A DNA stretch of 64,000 nucleotides from Ensifer adhaerens (lineage in GTDB: Bacteria; Pseudomonadota; Alphaproteobacteria; Rhizobiales; Rhizobiaceae): positions 248,001 to 312,000 of the forward strand of contig NZ_PNFP01000006.1 of assembly GCF_002940685.1 (NCBI RefSeq), in the 5' to 3' direction. Made by a program: the position numbers and the translations under genes. A model generated the notes under the pieces. That model made no database searches. It was not told the DNA's origin and saw nothing but the letters and a program-made list of their open reading frames with translations. This document shows positions 7,965-15,596 of this stretch, piece after piece. Each line of letters begins with the position of its first letter. Positions within the stretch are counted from its first letter, which is position 1.

Positions 7965-8159
7965 ATGAAGATGCCGACAGCATATATCTGGAAAACGGCG
8001 ATCGAAGCCGGACGGGAGCGGACGCATCTCTCCGATAGAAACCTTCATATCGGGAAGACGATGCGCGACCTATACACCGACGGAGAAGTACAAAGCACCA
8101 AGCTCCAGTCTTTGCTGGAAGAGCTTCGCAAGCGCGAAGCGGCGGCAAAGAAGAAGTAA
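7965..8159 (+). CDS. Hypothetical small protein, 64 aa
   Basis: 64 aa beginning MKMPTAYIWK and ending in a charged helix LLEELRKREAAAKKK. It is soluble, basic and probably largely helical. I do not recognise the family. ATG 7965 has a weak AGGG 5 nt upstream; ATG 8061 would give a 32-aa protein. Support comes from context: a well-placed RpoE2-type promoter at 7912-7936 and a strong hairpin terminator at 8178-8212 frame exactly this ORF. It is probably a general-stress small protein. Confidence 0.6.
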   Translation: MKMPTAYIWKTAIEAGRERTHLSDRNLHIGKTMRDLYTDGEVQSTKLQSLLEELRKREAAAKKK

Positions 8160-8177
8160 GCGCAATGCGCGTTGTAG

Positions 8178-8212
8178 ACAAAAGCCGCGGGCACATGCCA
8201 CGCGGCTTTTGT
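8178..8212. terminator. Bidirectional Rho-independent terminator
   Basis: ACAAAAGCCGCG (8178-8189) pairs perfectly with CGCGGCTTTTGT (8201-8212) over an 11-nt loop. T-runs inside the stem ends serve both strands. It lies between the convergent 64-aa ORF and the CsbD gene. Confidence 0.85.
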
Positions 8213-8262
8213 CTTCGTATCGCCGTTCAGGAAGGAAGAGCTGCCTTCCTTCCCGGCGCTGT

Positions 8263-8460
8263 CTAGCGACGGGACATCCAGTCTTCGATCTGCCGCTCCG
8301 CTTCATCGCGCGCAACGCCATATCGTGCCTGGATCCGACCGGCGAGTTCCTCCCTGCGACCGTCGATGACGTCGAGATCGTCATTGGTCAGCTTGCCCCA
8401 TTGCGTCTGCACCTTGCCCTTCAGTTCGTGCCATTTGCCTTCAACAATGTCCCAGTTCAT
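8263..8460 (-). CDS. CsbD family stress protein, 65 aa
   Basis: The protein begins [17 protein letters not shown], the hallmark of CsbD-like proteins, followed by [14 protein letters not shown] and a C-terminal helix. The length is typical. AGGA precedes ATG 8460. It lies 47 nt downstream of the lipoprotein gene at 8508-8831 on the same strand, and that gene has an RpoE2-type promoter, so the two may be co-transcribed. CsbD proteins are general-stress-induced in many bacteria; biochemical function is unknown. Confidence 0.93.
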   Translation of the reverse strand: MNWDIVEGKWHELKGKVQTQWGKLTNDDLDVIDGRREELAGRIQARYGVARDEAERQIEDWMSRR

Positions 8461-8507
8461 TTCTCTATCCTTTCTGTTGATGCAGTCGCTGAGCGCAACC
8501 GGTGAAA

Positions 8508-8831
8508 TCACTTGCGAGCCTTCGCCCCGCTGTCGTGGCGCGCAGCAACGGTGTAGCTGCCATCATCGACCTTGACCTCGACCCTCAACCGGCCCGGCGC
8601 CGTCACCCGCCACTCGATGGTCGCGTCTTCCACGAACAGGGCCGGGTCGACTTCCGCACAGGCGCCATAGGCATGCTTGAAGGTCTCAGCCGTCGCCTCG
8701 ATCGCGGGCGAGAGCAGTTCACGGCATTCGTCTACGGTTTCGAAAGCCACAGTCGGCGCCGGCACTTCGCGGCAGGCCTCTGTCGTCTGCATGCAGCCGA
8801 CCAGGACCATGATGGCGGCAATGTGTTCCAT
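8508..8831 (-). CDS. Small putative lipoprotein, 107 aa
   Basis: The protein starts [13 protein letters not shown], a short lipoprotein signal with lipobox LVGC (Cys at residue 13). The mature part contains three further Cys residues and ends in a beta-rich segment ([15 protein letters not shown]). ATG 8831 was chosen over ATG 8837 because AAGGAG then has 6-7 nt spacing. I do not recognise the family. An RpoE2-type promoter lies 35 nt upstream of the start. Probably an envelope protein made in the general stress response, possibly in an operon with the CsbD gene. Confidence 0.75.
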   Translation of the reverse strand: MEHIAAIMVLVGCMQTTEACREVPAPTVAFETVDECRELLSPAIEATAETFKHAYGACAEVDPALFVEDATIEWRVTAPGRLRVEVKVDDGSYTVAARHDSGAKARK

Positions 8832-8865
8832 TCGCATGCTCCTTTTCAGTCAAACTCCAACTGCA

Positions 8866-8891
8866 AACGGCAATGCGTGATCTGCGGTTCC
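8866..8891 (-). promoter_or_regulatory. RpoE2/EcfG-type promoter of the 8508-8831 lipoprotein gene
   Basis: Minus strand GGAAC (8891-8887), 17 nt, then CGTT (8869-8866). The -10 lies 35 nt before ATG 8831. Confidence 0.75.
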
Positions 8892-8915
8892 GCGAACGGG
8901 TGCGAAATATTTCCG

Positions 8916-8941
8916 GGAACCTTGGTGCCCACTTGCGCGTT
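8916..8941 (+). promoter_or_regulatory. RpoE2/EcfG-type promoter candidate, no clear adjacent gene
   Basis: GGAAC (8916-8920), 17 nt, then CGTT (8938-8941) on the plus strand. The nearest firm gene starts about 400 nt downstream at 9345. Confidence 0.4.
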
Positions 8942-9056
8942 TGCGCTGCCACCTCCGACTAGAAGTCCGTCGGGAAGCTGCGTTCGTCGAAAGCGTCTTG
9001 CGGGCATCCACAACGCACAACCGCCACGGCCACGAAACGCCGACCGCTCAGGCGAT

Positions 9057-9081
9057 GGAACAAAAACGTCCCGTTGTCGTT
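9057..9081 (+). promoter_or_regulatory. RpoE2/EcfG-type promoter candidate upstream of the glycine-zipper lipoprotein
   Basis: GGAAC (9057-9061), 16 nt, then CGTT (9078-9081) on the plus strand, 263 nt before ATG 9345. Confidence 0.45.
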
Positions 9082-9344
9082 TTCGCAACGATAACAAGCG
9101 CTGCGACCGCGGCCGAGCGACGGAGGAGAGACTGGCCAGGCAAGGAAACACCACAAGGGCTCGTTCAGTGCGAGCGCTGAAACGCCGGTTAAGGCAACCA
9201 TCGAAGATCGATCAGGATCGCGCGACATCGAGCAAGGGCTATGCCTCATTGTCGTCATTCTGTTCGTGACCAGTCGCGGGCAAATCGATTTCACCGAAAA
9301 TTGATTCTCAGTTCAACAAAGCAACCCTCGGATAGGAACGCGTC

Positions 9345-9593
9345 ATGAAGAAGATACTTATCGTAGCAAGCCTGATCCTCCCCCTCGCCGCTTGTACGCA
9401 AACGGAGAAGGGCGCAGCGATCGGCGCAACCGGCGGCGCCATCATCGGCGGCGCCGCTACGGGCAATGTCCGTGGCGCGGCCGTGGGCGCAGCCATCGGC
9501 GGTGTCGCCGGCGCCCTCATCGGCAACGCCAACGAGCCGGGCCGCTGCATCTATCGCGACCGCTACGGCCGCCGCTACGAAGCCGCCTGCTGA
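9345..9593 (+). CDS. Glycine-zipper lipoprotein, 82 aa
   Basis: The signal is MKKILIVASLILPLAAC with lipobox LAAC (lipidated Cys at residue 17). The mature part is a glycine zipper of GAAIG/GAIIGG repeats (about 24-61), ending in a small Cys-containing tail (RCIYRDRYGRRYEAAC). It belongs to the outer-membrane lipoprotein class with SlyB/OsmB-like zippers that insert in or coat the envelope. Two RpoE2-type promoters lie upstream and a perfect hairpin terminator (9609-9634) follows. Confidence 0.85.
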   Translation: MKKILIVASLILPLAACTQTEKGAAIGATGGAIIGGAATGNVRGAAVGAAIGGVAGALIGNANEPGRCIYRDRYGRRYEAAC

Positions 9594-9608
9594 TCGGCCT
9601 ATCCTATG

Positions 9609-9634
9609 AAGAAACGGGCAGCTGCCCGTTTCTT
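9609..9634. terminator. Perfect palindromic terminator
   Basis: A 13-bp perfect palindrome (AAGAAACGGGCAG with its complement) lies 15 nt after the lipoprotein stop, ending in TTTCTT. It also lies just past the nepR stop on the other strand and can end both transcripts. Confidence 0.8.
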
Positions 9635-9645
9635 CCCGCTTCCCC

Positions 9646-9861
9646 TCAGAGCGGACCGCGCCCCTTCGACGGGCCTTCGGCCGCAGCTTCCGCTTGATCC
9701 AGTTTTTCAAGAAGATCGAGAAAGAGTTCCGGAACGGGCTCCTGCTCCAGCGACCGGTAGAGCGCCTTCAAGCTGGCGCCGATCGAACAGCCGAGATCGA
9801 GCGTTTCGGCAGGGTCCCCGTGCTGCTTGCCCGCCTCGCCGCGCTTTTCTTCCTCGCCCAT
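9646..9861 (-). CDS. nepR: Anti-sigma factor NepR
   Basis: 71 aa. The conserved NepR core lies at residues 27-55: IGASLKALYRSLEQEPVPEL then FLDLLEKLD, preceded and followed by disordered tails. NepR binds the general-stress sigma factor EcfG/RpoE2 and is titrated away by phosphorylated PhyR. ATG 9861 has GGAAGG 5 nt upstream. It is divergent from phyR. No sigma factor gene follows it on the minus strand; the terminator at 9609-9634 comes immediately after. In S. meliloti terms it corresponds to a second RsiA-type copy away from rpoE2 (inference from memory of that layout). Confidence 0.9.
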   Translation of the reverse strand: MGEEEKRGEAGKQHGDPAETLDLGCSIGASLKALYRSLEQEPVPELFLDLLEKLDQAEAAAEGPSKGRGPL

Positions 9862-10048
9862 GCCGCCTTCCCCTACCCTCGGTCGTTCACGGCTTTACAT
9901 GCCGCAAGCCCTGTCGCCGACATACCGTTTCGAACATGCCCCCATTTGCTCTAAGCCGAAAAACGTGTTCAAAACATCCATCTATTCCGCCACATACCCC
10001 CTATCCTCAGAAATCAAACGAATCGCATTGCACGTAAGGAAGTCGTTG

Positions 10049-10846
10049 ATGTCACTTTCGACCCGGATTGCGCCCCACCTGCCCTTTCTGCGCCGTTACG
10101 CGCGGGCCGTCACAGGCTCGCAGGCCGCAGGCGACGGTTATGTGGCCGCTGTTCTCGAGGCCCTGATCGAGGATATCAGCCTGTTTCCAGAGGCCTCGAA
10201 CGACCGCATCAGCCTCTACAAGCTGTTCTGCTCGCAGTTCGAGAAGATCTCGATCGACCGCGGCGAAAACGCCTCGCCGTTCGCATGGGAGCAGCAGGCA
10301 GCGGCCAATCTGTCGCTGATTGCGCCGGCTCCGCGCCAGGCCTTTCTGCTCGTCTCGGTCGAGGGGTTCTCGATCGCCGATGCGGCAGAGGTCATGGACC
10401 AGAGTCAGGCCGAGTTTTCGAAGCTGCTGACGCTCGCATCGGAGGACATTTCGCGCCAGGTCGCAACGGACGTCCTGATCATCGAGGACGAGCCGCTGAT
10501 CGCGCTCGATATCGAGGACATGGTGACCAGCCTCGGCCACCGCGTCACCGGGATCGCCCGCACCCACGGCGAGGCGCTCGATCTCTACCGCAAGACCTCT
10601 CCGAAGATGGTTCTGGCCGACATCCAGCTTGCCGATGGCAGCTCGGGCATCGACGCCGTCAACGAGATCCTCACGCAGGCCGCGGTGCCGGTGATCTTCA
10701 TCACCGCCTTCCCGGAGCGGCTCCTGACCGGCAAGCGGCCGGAGCCGGCCTTCCTCGTGACCAAGCCCTTCAACCCGGACATGGTGAAGGCGCTGATCAG
10801 CCAGGCGCTGTTTTTCGACGAGCACGCACGCTCTGCCCGGCGCTAG
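10049..10846 (+). CDS. phyR: General stress response regulator PhyR
   Basis: 265 aa in two parts. Residues 1-130 resemble an EcfG sigma factor (sigma2- and sigma4-like helices). Residues 141-260 form a receiver with acidic pocket E146/D147 and phosphoacceptor D191 in MVLADIQL. On phosphorylation the sigma-like part captures NepR and frees the sigma factor. ATG 10049 has TAAGGA 8 nt upstream; the in-frame extension to 9827 is not needed. It is divergent from nepR, the usual pairing. No PhyK-type kinase is adjacent. Confidence 0.93.
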   Translation: MSLSTRIAPHLPFLRRYARAVTGSQAAGDGYVAAVLEALIEDISLFPEASNDRISLYKLFCSQFEKISIDRGENASPFAWEQQAAANLSLIAPAPRQAFLLVSVEGFSIADAAEVMDQSQAEFSKLLTLASEDISRQVATDVLIIEDEPLIALDIEDMVTSLGHRVTGIARTHGEALDLYRKTSPKMVLADIQLADGSSGIDAVNEILTQAAVPVIFITAFPERLLTGKRPEPAFLVTKPFNPDMVKALISQALFFDEHARSARR

Positions 10847-10854
10847 GCCGGGCA
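10834..10854. terminator. Hairpin between convergent phyR and permease genes
   Basis: TGCCCGGC (10834-10841) pairs with GCCGGGCA (10847-10854), overlapping the phyR stop codon. There is no strong T-run. Confidence 0.5.
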
Positions 10855-10864
10855 ACACATCCCC

Positions 10865-12052
10865 TTATCCGGGCAACTGACGTTCAGGCGGCTGGTCGCT
10901 GATTTCCTCGACGATGGCGAGGACGATGAGAGAGAGCGGCAGCGCCAGCATGGCGCCGACCGCCCCCCACATCCAGGTCCAGAACACGATCGCCAGGAAG
11001 ATCAAGAACGGGTTCACCTCGAGCTCGTTGCCGAGGATGGCCGGAATGGCAAGGTTCTCCATCGCAAGGTGAACGACAAAGAAGGCCACCGCCGGCGCCA
11101 ACGCCAACCACAGCACCTCATGCGTCATCAGCCCAGCCACCAGCAGGCTCAGCGTCATCGCCGTCACGCCGAGATAGGGAATGAAGCTGGAGACGAAAGC
11201 GAACAGGCCCCACAGCGGCGCCATGCCCAAGCCCCCGACAAAAGCGATCACCGTCGTCACCAGGCCGAGCGAGAAATAGATCACGCTGGCGATCGAGAAG
11301 TATCGCGCCAACGCATCCTCGATGCCGTTCATGATGCGAATGGCGCTGAGCCGCCGCTCGCGGCTGGCAAAGGCAAGGATGACCGCCTTGCGAAGTTGCA
11401 ACCGTCCGAGCAGAAACAAGCCGAGTGCTGCGAGGAAGATCAGGGTCTGCACCAAAGCGGGCGTCAACCCGGCGGCGGTGGCGGCAAGCATCGGTCCGGC
11501 ATTCTTCATGACGGTATCGGCAATCGCGTCGTTGCCGACGCTGCGGGCGACGGCCAGACGCAGCCACTCGAACCGGTCAATGAACGGCATCACCCGCGCC
11601 ACCACGCTTTCGGCAAGCTTCGGCGCCTCGGAGGCGAGCGCCGTCAACGGGCCCAGGAGCGCGTTGACCAGCCACGAGAGGCCGGTGACGAAAATGATCG
11701 CCAGCAGCAGCCCCCCGAAAATCGGCGGCAGGCCATAACGCGCCAGTCCGTCAGCCGTTCGGCCGAGCACGACGCCGACGACGATCGCAAGCGTGATCGG
11801 CAGGAGGATCGTTTCCAGGGCGTAGATGGCCGCGCATGCGGCAATGGCAAAGAGGCCGATGATGCTCCAGGCGACCATGAGGTCGATGCCGTCGCGCCGC
11901 GGTGCGGTCGATGGCGCCGCCGTTGCGACCGCCGCCTCCTCCTCGACGATCCGCCTTGCGCGCTTGCGCTGCTGGGCGGCACCGGCCCGCCTCAGCGTAT
12001 CGGCGATCATGCCCCGCTTCCCTTCGGAAAGGGCCGTGCGCGTTTGGTCCAT
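10865..12052 (-). CDS. AI-2E family (TqsA/PerM) transporter
   Basis: 395 aa. A basic N-terminal tail of about 60 residues precedes seven to eight membrane helices. A long non-membrane segment between the early and late helices (about 130-190) is typical of the family, and PIFGGLLLAIIF lies in helix 3. ATG 12052 was chosen for AAGGGAAAT upstream; the longer frame to 12358 overlaps another gene. Members export small solutes; the autoinducer role is established only for some. It lies 80 nt downstream of the small membrane gene at 12133-12303, which has an RpoE2-type promoter, so it may belong to the stress regulon. Confidence 0.85.
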   Translation of the reverse strand: MDQTRTALSEGKRGMIADTLRRAGAAQQRKRARRIVEEEAAVATAAPSTAPRRDGIDLMVAWSIIGLFAIAACAAIYALETILLPITLAIVVGVVLGRTADGLARYGLPPIFGGLLLAIIFVTGLSWLVNALLGPLTALASEAPKLAESVVARVMPFIDRFEWLRLAVARSVGNDAIADTVMKNAGPMLAATAAGLTPALVQTLIFLAALGLFLLGRLQLRKAVILAFASRERRLSAIRIMNGIEDALARYFSIASVIYFSLGLVTTVIAFVGGLGMAPLWGLFAFVSSFIPYLGVTAMTLSLLVAGLMTHEVLWLALAPAVAFFVVHLAMENLAIPAILGNELEVNPFLIFLAIVFWTWMWGAVGAMLALPLSLIVLAIVEEISDQPPERQLPG

Positions 12053-12132
12053 ATTTCCCTTCAGCACGTCAGGCCGTCCTGCCGTCTGCTCCGGCCCGGT
12101 TTGCGGCGCATCGCGTGAATGATCATGCACGG

Positions 12133-12303
12133 TCAATGGTGTTCCGGCGGGAAGACGTGCAGGGTCAGCGACAACAGGCCGAGACCCAGGATGATGACGA
12201 GCAAGGTATGGGCGACACCTGCGGCGGTGTAGGGAACAAGACCGAAGCCGATCACGATTCCCGCTAGAAGAAGGACGCACACCCGGGGCAGCCAGTAAAG
12301 CAT
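12133..12303 (-). CDS. Small two-helix membrane protein, 56 aa
   Basis: The protein starts MLYWLPRVCVLLLAGIVIGF and has a second helix near residues 28-48, ending PPEHH. Codon bias is strong and GGGAGG lies 6 nt upstream of ATG 12303. It resembles DUF1328-like small proteins in size and layout, but I cannot place it in a named family. An RpoE2-type promoter at 12361-12385 lies 58 nt upstream. Confidence 0.8.
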   Translation of the reverse strand: MLYWLPRVCVLLLAGIVIGFGLVPYTAAGVAHTLLVIILGLGLLSLTLHVFPPEHH

Positions 12304-12360
12304 AACAGTCCTCCCAATCGTGGCGGCCGGTTTTGGCCAGTTTCTTTGGATCGGACAATT

Positions 12361-12385
12361 AACGGCCCAAGCGCCGTTTGGTTCC
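12361..12385 (-). promoter_or_regulatory. RpoE2/EcfG-type promoter of the 56-aa membrane protein
   Basis: Minus strand GGAAC (12385-12381), 16 nt, then CGTT (12364-12361). Confidence 0.7.
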
Positions 12386-12414
12386 GCGCAGGGAAGTGGA
12401 ACACGAAACGAAAA

Positions 12415-12442
12415 CGCCGCCGGACGACCAGGTCCGGCGGCG
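12415..12442 (-). terminator. Rho-independent terminator of the RidA gene
   Basis: CGCCGCCGGAC (12415-12425) pairs perfectly with GTCCGGCGGCG (12432-12442). On the minus strand it is followed by TTTTCG, 37 nt past the RidA stop. Confidence 0.85.
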
Positions 12443-12478
12443 CAGAAAGCAGATGGCGGGAAACCCGTGGCGCCAGCC

Positions 12479-12826
12479 TTAGGCGGCAGCGGCGACGACG
12501 ATGACCTCGACGAGGTATTCCGGGGTTGCGAGCTTGGCTTCGCCGGTGGCGCGAGCCGGGGTATGGCCCTGCGGAGCCCAGGCGTCCCAGACCGAGTTCA
12601 TCTTCGGGAAGTCAGCCATGTCGGCGAGCCAGATGGTGGCCGAGAGGATGCGGGTCTTGTCGGTGCCGGCGAGCGCCAGAAGACGGTCGACTTCGGCAAG
12701 CGCCTGCTTCGTCTGCGTTACGACATCGTCGCCGGCATTGCCGACCTGGCCGGCAAGGTAGACGGTGTTGTTGTAGACCACGGCCTGGCTCATACGGGGG
12801 CCGGTTTCGAAACGCTTGATTTCCAT
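12479..12826 (-). CDS. RidA/YjgF family protein (reactive imine deaminase)
   Basis: 115 aa. ATIWLADMADFPKMNSVW and HTPARATGEAKL followed by VEVIVVAA are the family core. Arg92 and Glu107 match the catalytic Arg and Glu of RidA, which hydrolyses enamine/imine intermediates released by PLP enzymes. ATG 12826 has AGGA about 8 nt upstream; the longer frame to 12988 is not supported. It is a single gene with its own terminator. Confidence 0.88.
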   Translation of the reverse strand: MEIKRFETGPRMSQAVVYNNTVYLAGQVGNAGDDVVTQTKQALAEVDRLLALAGTDKTRILSATIWLADMADFPKMNSVWDAWAPQGHTPARATGEAKLATPEYLVEVIVVAAAA

Positions 12827-12943
12827 GAACGTGTTCCTGAGGTTGGGCCGAACGGTCGTCCGGCCGAAAAGCGGCTGCCCGCCGCCCAGAGGCGAGAAAA
12901 GAAGGCGGCGCGACACCTCTACACCATCACGTCTCCGAGTCAA

Positions 12944-12972
12944 AGAAGCCGGGCATTGACTGCCCGGCTTCT
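12944..12972 (-). terminator. Terminator of the dpp operon
   Basis: AGAAGCCGGGCA (12944-12955) pairs with TGCCCGGCTTCT (12961-12972) over a 5-nt loop, 34 nt past the dppF stop on the minus strand. Only a short T-stretch follows. Confidence 0.75.
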
Positions 12973-13005
12973 CCCGTTTCTTCAGCAAAAATCAGCGGTG
13001 GCGGA

Positions 13006-13836
13006 TCAGGCCGCCTGCTTCTTCTTCGCCAGGCGCGCCTTGATGCTCTCGACATCCGCGCGCGGCGTCGCCGCAAACAGCGTCTTGGTGTAGCTGTGCT
13101 TCGGATCGGCAAAGACCTCGTCGCGGCTGCCGTATTCGACGGCCTCGCCGAAGTACATCACCATGACGTCGTCGGCGATGTAGCGCACGACCGAGAGGTC
13201 GTGGCTGATGAAGACGTAGGTGAGCTTCAGCTCGTCCTGCAGGTCAGCCAGCAGGTTCAACACCTGTGCCTGGACCGAAAGGTCGAGCGCCGAGACCGGC
13301 TCGTCCAGCACCAGGAGCTTCGGGTTCAGCATCAGTGCGCGCGCAATGGCGATACGCTGGCGCTGGCCGCCCGAGAACATGTGCGGATAACGATTGAAGT
13401 GCAGCTCGGTGAGACCGACCTTCTTCAGCATCGTCATCGCCCGGTCGCGACGTTCGTCGGCCGGGGTGTCGGTGTTGATGACCAACGGTTCCATCAGGAT
13501 GTCGCCGATCTTCTGGCGCGGGTTGAGCGAGCCATAGGGGTTCTGGAAGACGATCTGCACCTTGCGGCGCATCTCGGGCGTCATGTCGCCCTTGGCGATG
13601 TCGATCTTCTTGCCCTCGATCAGCAGTTCGCCGGAGGTCGCCGGATCGATCAGGGTGAGGATGCGGCCAAGCGTGGACTTGCCGCAGCCGCTTTCGCCGA
13701 CGATCGCCAGCGTCTTGCCCTGTTCGACGGAAAAGCTCACGCCCTTCAGCGCGTGAACCGTCTTTGCCTTCTTCAGAAGGCCGCCGGGGATATGGTAGTC
13801 GCGCACCAGATTGCGCGCTTCGAGGATCACGCTCAT
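13006..13836 (-). CDS. dppF: Peptide ABC transporter ATP-binding protein DppF
   Basis: 276 aa ABC ATPase. The Walker A is GESGCGKST (about residues 48-56), the signature FSGGQRQR, the Walker B LLVLDEPVSALD, and the switch His in FISHDLS. The C-terminal extension (GSRDEVFADPKHSYTKTL) is typical of oligopeptide transporters. Its start overlaps the dppD stop by 4 nt (ATGA), indicating translational coupling. It is the last gene of dppABCDF and powers import of di/oligopeptides with DppD. Confidence 0.92.
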   Translation of the reverse strand: MSVILEARNLVRDYHIPGGLLKKAKTVHALKGVSFSVEQGKTLAIVGESGCGKSTLGRILTLIDPATSGELLIEGKKIDIAKGDMTPEMRRKVQIVFQNPYGSLNPRQKIGDILMEPLVINTDTPADERRDRAMTMLKKVGLTELHFNRYPHMFSGGQRQRIAIARALMLNPKLLVLDEPVSALDLSVQAQVLNLLADLQDELKLTYVFISHDLSVVRYIADDVMVMYFGEAVEYGSRDEVFADPKHSYTKTLFAATPRADVESIKARLAKKKQAA

Positions 13837-14675
13837 TGGGCCGCTCCTTCGTCGACGAAGAGTTCGGAAATCGTCGGCAGACGGTCACCGGTTGCGTTGT
13901 CGGGAAGCGCCGCCAGAAGCGCGCGCGTGTAGTTGCTCTTCGGATTTTCGAAGAGCGTCAGCACGTCGGCTTCCTCCATCTTGCGGCCCTTGTACTGCAC
14001 GACCACGCGGTCGGCGGTTTCCGCAACCACGCCCATGTTGTGCGTGATCATGATCAGGCCCATCCTGTGTTCGGCCTGCAGCTTCATCAACAGGTCGAGG
14101 ATCTGCTTCTGGATGGTCACGTCGAGCGCGGTGGTCGGCTCGTCGGCAATCAGAAGCTTCGGATTGCAGGCGATCGCGATCGCGATCATCACGCGCTGGC
14201 ACTGGCCGCCCGACATCTGGTGCGGGTAGTGGCCGAGACGCTCGGCCGGGTCGGGGATGCCAACCGCTTCGAACAGTTCGATCGCGCGCTTGCGACGCGC
14301 GGCCTTGTCGAGGCCCATATGCACACGCAGCACTTCCTCGATCTGGAAGCCGACGGTGAAGCACGGGTTGAGGCTGGCGATCGGCTCCTGGAAGATCATG
14401 GCAATGTCCTTGCCGACGATCTTGCGCCGCTCGTTGGCCGACATGCCGAGCAGGTCGCGGCCGTTGAAGGTGAGCTTGTCGGCCGTCACCTTTGCCGTCC
14501 AGGGCAGAAGCCCCATGGCGGCCAGCATCGACACGGACTTGCCCGAGCCGCTTTCGCCGACGATCGCGAGCACTTCGCCTTCATGCACCTTCATCGACAC
14601 GCCGTTGACGGCGCGGAAGGGACCGGAGGCCGTCTGGAATTCGACGACCAGGTTTTCGATTTCGAGAAGCGCCAT
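13833..14675 (-). CDS. dppD: Peptide ABC transporter ATP-binding protein DppD
   Basis: 280 aa ABC ATPase. The Walker A is GESGSGKS, the signature MSGGQCQR (Cys in place of the usual Arg), the Walker [13 protein letters not shown], and the switch His in MITHNMG. It starts 2 nt after dppC and overlaps dppF by 4 nt. It forms the ATPase heterodimer with DppF. Confidence 0.92.
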   Translation of the reverse strand: MALLEIENLVVEFQTASGPFRAVNGVSMKVHEGEVLAIVGESGSGKSVSMLAAMGLLPWTAKVTADKLTFNGRDLLGMSANERRKIVGKDIAMIFQEPIASLNPCFTVGFQIEEVLRVHMGLDKAARRKRAIELFEAVGIPDPAERLGHYPHQMSGGQCQRVMIAIAIACNPKLLIADEPTTALDVTIQKQILDLLMKLQAEHRMGLIMITHNMGVVAETADRVVVQYKGRKMEEADVLTLFENPKSNYTRALLAALPDNATGDRLPTISELFVDEGAAQ

Positions 14676-14677
14676 GA

Positions 14678-15586
14678 TCAGGACCTCTTCAGCTTGGGAT
14701 CGAGCGCATCGCGCAGGCCGTCACCCATCAGGTTGATCGCCAGCACCGTGATCAGGATCGCGATACCCGGCAGCGTGACGATCCACCAGTGGCTGTTGAT
14801 GAACTCGCGGGCTTCGGCGAGCATCGTGCCCCATTCCGGTGTCGGCGGCTGGGCGCCCATGCCGAGGAAGCCGAGGGCGGCAGCGTCGAGGATGGCGCTC
14901 GAGAAGGAGAGCGTCGCCTGGACGATGAGCGGCGCCATGCAGTTGGGCAGGATCGTTTTAAACATCAGACGACCATGCCCGGCACCGGACACCTTGGCTG
15001 CAACCACATAGTCACGAGTCTTTTCGCTCATGACGGCGGCACGCGTCAGGCGCACGAAATGCGGCTGGAAGACGAGCGCGATCGCGATCATGGCGTTGAC
15101 GAGGCCCGGACCGAGAACGGCCACGAGCACGAGGGCGAGCAGCAGCGACGGGAAGGCAAGGATGATGTCCATCACGCGCATGATGACGGTATCGACCCAG
15201 CCGCGGAAATAGCCGGCGATGACGCCGAGCGCGATGCCGCCGACGAGCGACAGCGTGGTGACGATGACGCCGACGAACAGCGAGAAGCGCGTGCCGTAGA
15301 TCAGGCGCGACAGCATATCGCGGCCGACCGGATCGGTGCCGAGCAGGAATTCGGCACGACCGCCCTCCTGCCAGACCGGCGGAACCTTGACCGCGTCACG
15401 ATACTGCATGACGGGATCGTGCGGCGCGATCCACGGCGCGAAGATCGCGAGCAGAACGAGGAACAGGAAGAACACGAGGCCGATGACGGCACCGCGGTTC
15501 TCGGAGAAGTAATACCAGAACTCGGCCAGTCGCGCCCGGCGGGACGGATCGGTCGAAACGGCGTTTGTTGCAGCAGCTTGAGACAT
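14678..15586 (-). CDS. dppC: Peptide ABC transporter permease DppC
   Basis: 302 aa. A cytoplasmic N-terminus of about 33 residues precedes six membrane helices. The binding-protein-dependent permease loop (EKTRDYVVAAKVSGAGHGR) couples to the ATPases. The family N-terminal sequence (WIAPHDPVMQY) and GTDPVGRDMLSR are present. It starts 10 nt after dppB ends and forms the membrane channel with DppB. Confidence 0.92.
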   Translation of the reverse strand: MSQAAATNAVSTDPSRRARLAEFWYYFSENRGAVIGLVFFLFLVLLAIFAPWIAPHDPVMQYRDAVKVPPVWQEGGRAEFLLGTDPVGRDMLSRLIYGTRFSLFVGVIVTTLSLVGGIALGVIAGYFRGWVDTVIMRVMDIILAFPSLLLALVLVAVLGPGLVNAMIAIALVFQPHFVRLTRAAVMSEKTRDYVVAAKVSGAGHGRLMFKTILPNCMAPLIVQATLSFSSAILDAAALGFLGMGAQPPTPEWGTMLAEAREFINSHWWIVTLPGIAILITVLAINLMGDGLRDALDPKLKRS

Positions 15587-15596
15587 AACGCCCTCC

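Larger units (their letters stand above)
8832..9344. other. 513-nt stretch without a firm gene, rich in RpoE2-type promoters
   Basis: Between the divergent lipoprotein genes at 8831 and 9345 lie three GGAAC-N16/17-CGTT sequences, one on the minus strand and two on the plus strand. Short frames such as 8941-9180 lack ribosome sites and recognisable protein features. The plus-strand promoters would give the 9345 gene a leader of 260-400 nt, or transcribe an unrecognised RNA. Confidence 0.5.

Noticed and set aside
9962-9990. RpoE2-like promoter for nepR on the minus strand
   Set aside because: The -35 half reads GGAAT instead of GGAAC and the spacing would be 18; kept out of the promoter list.
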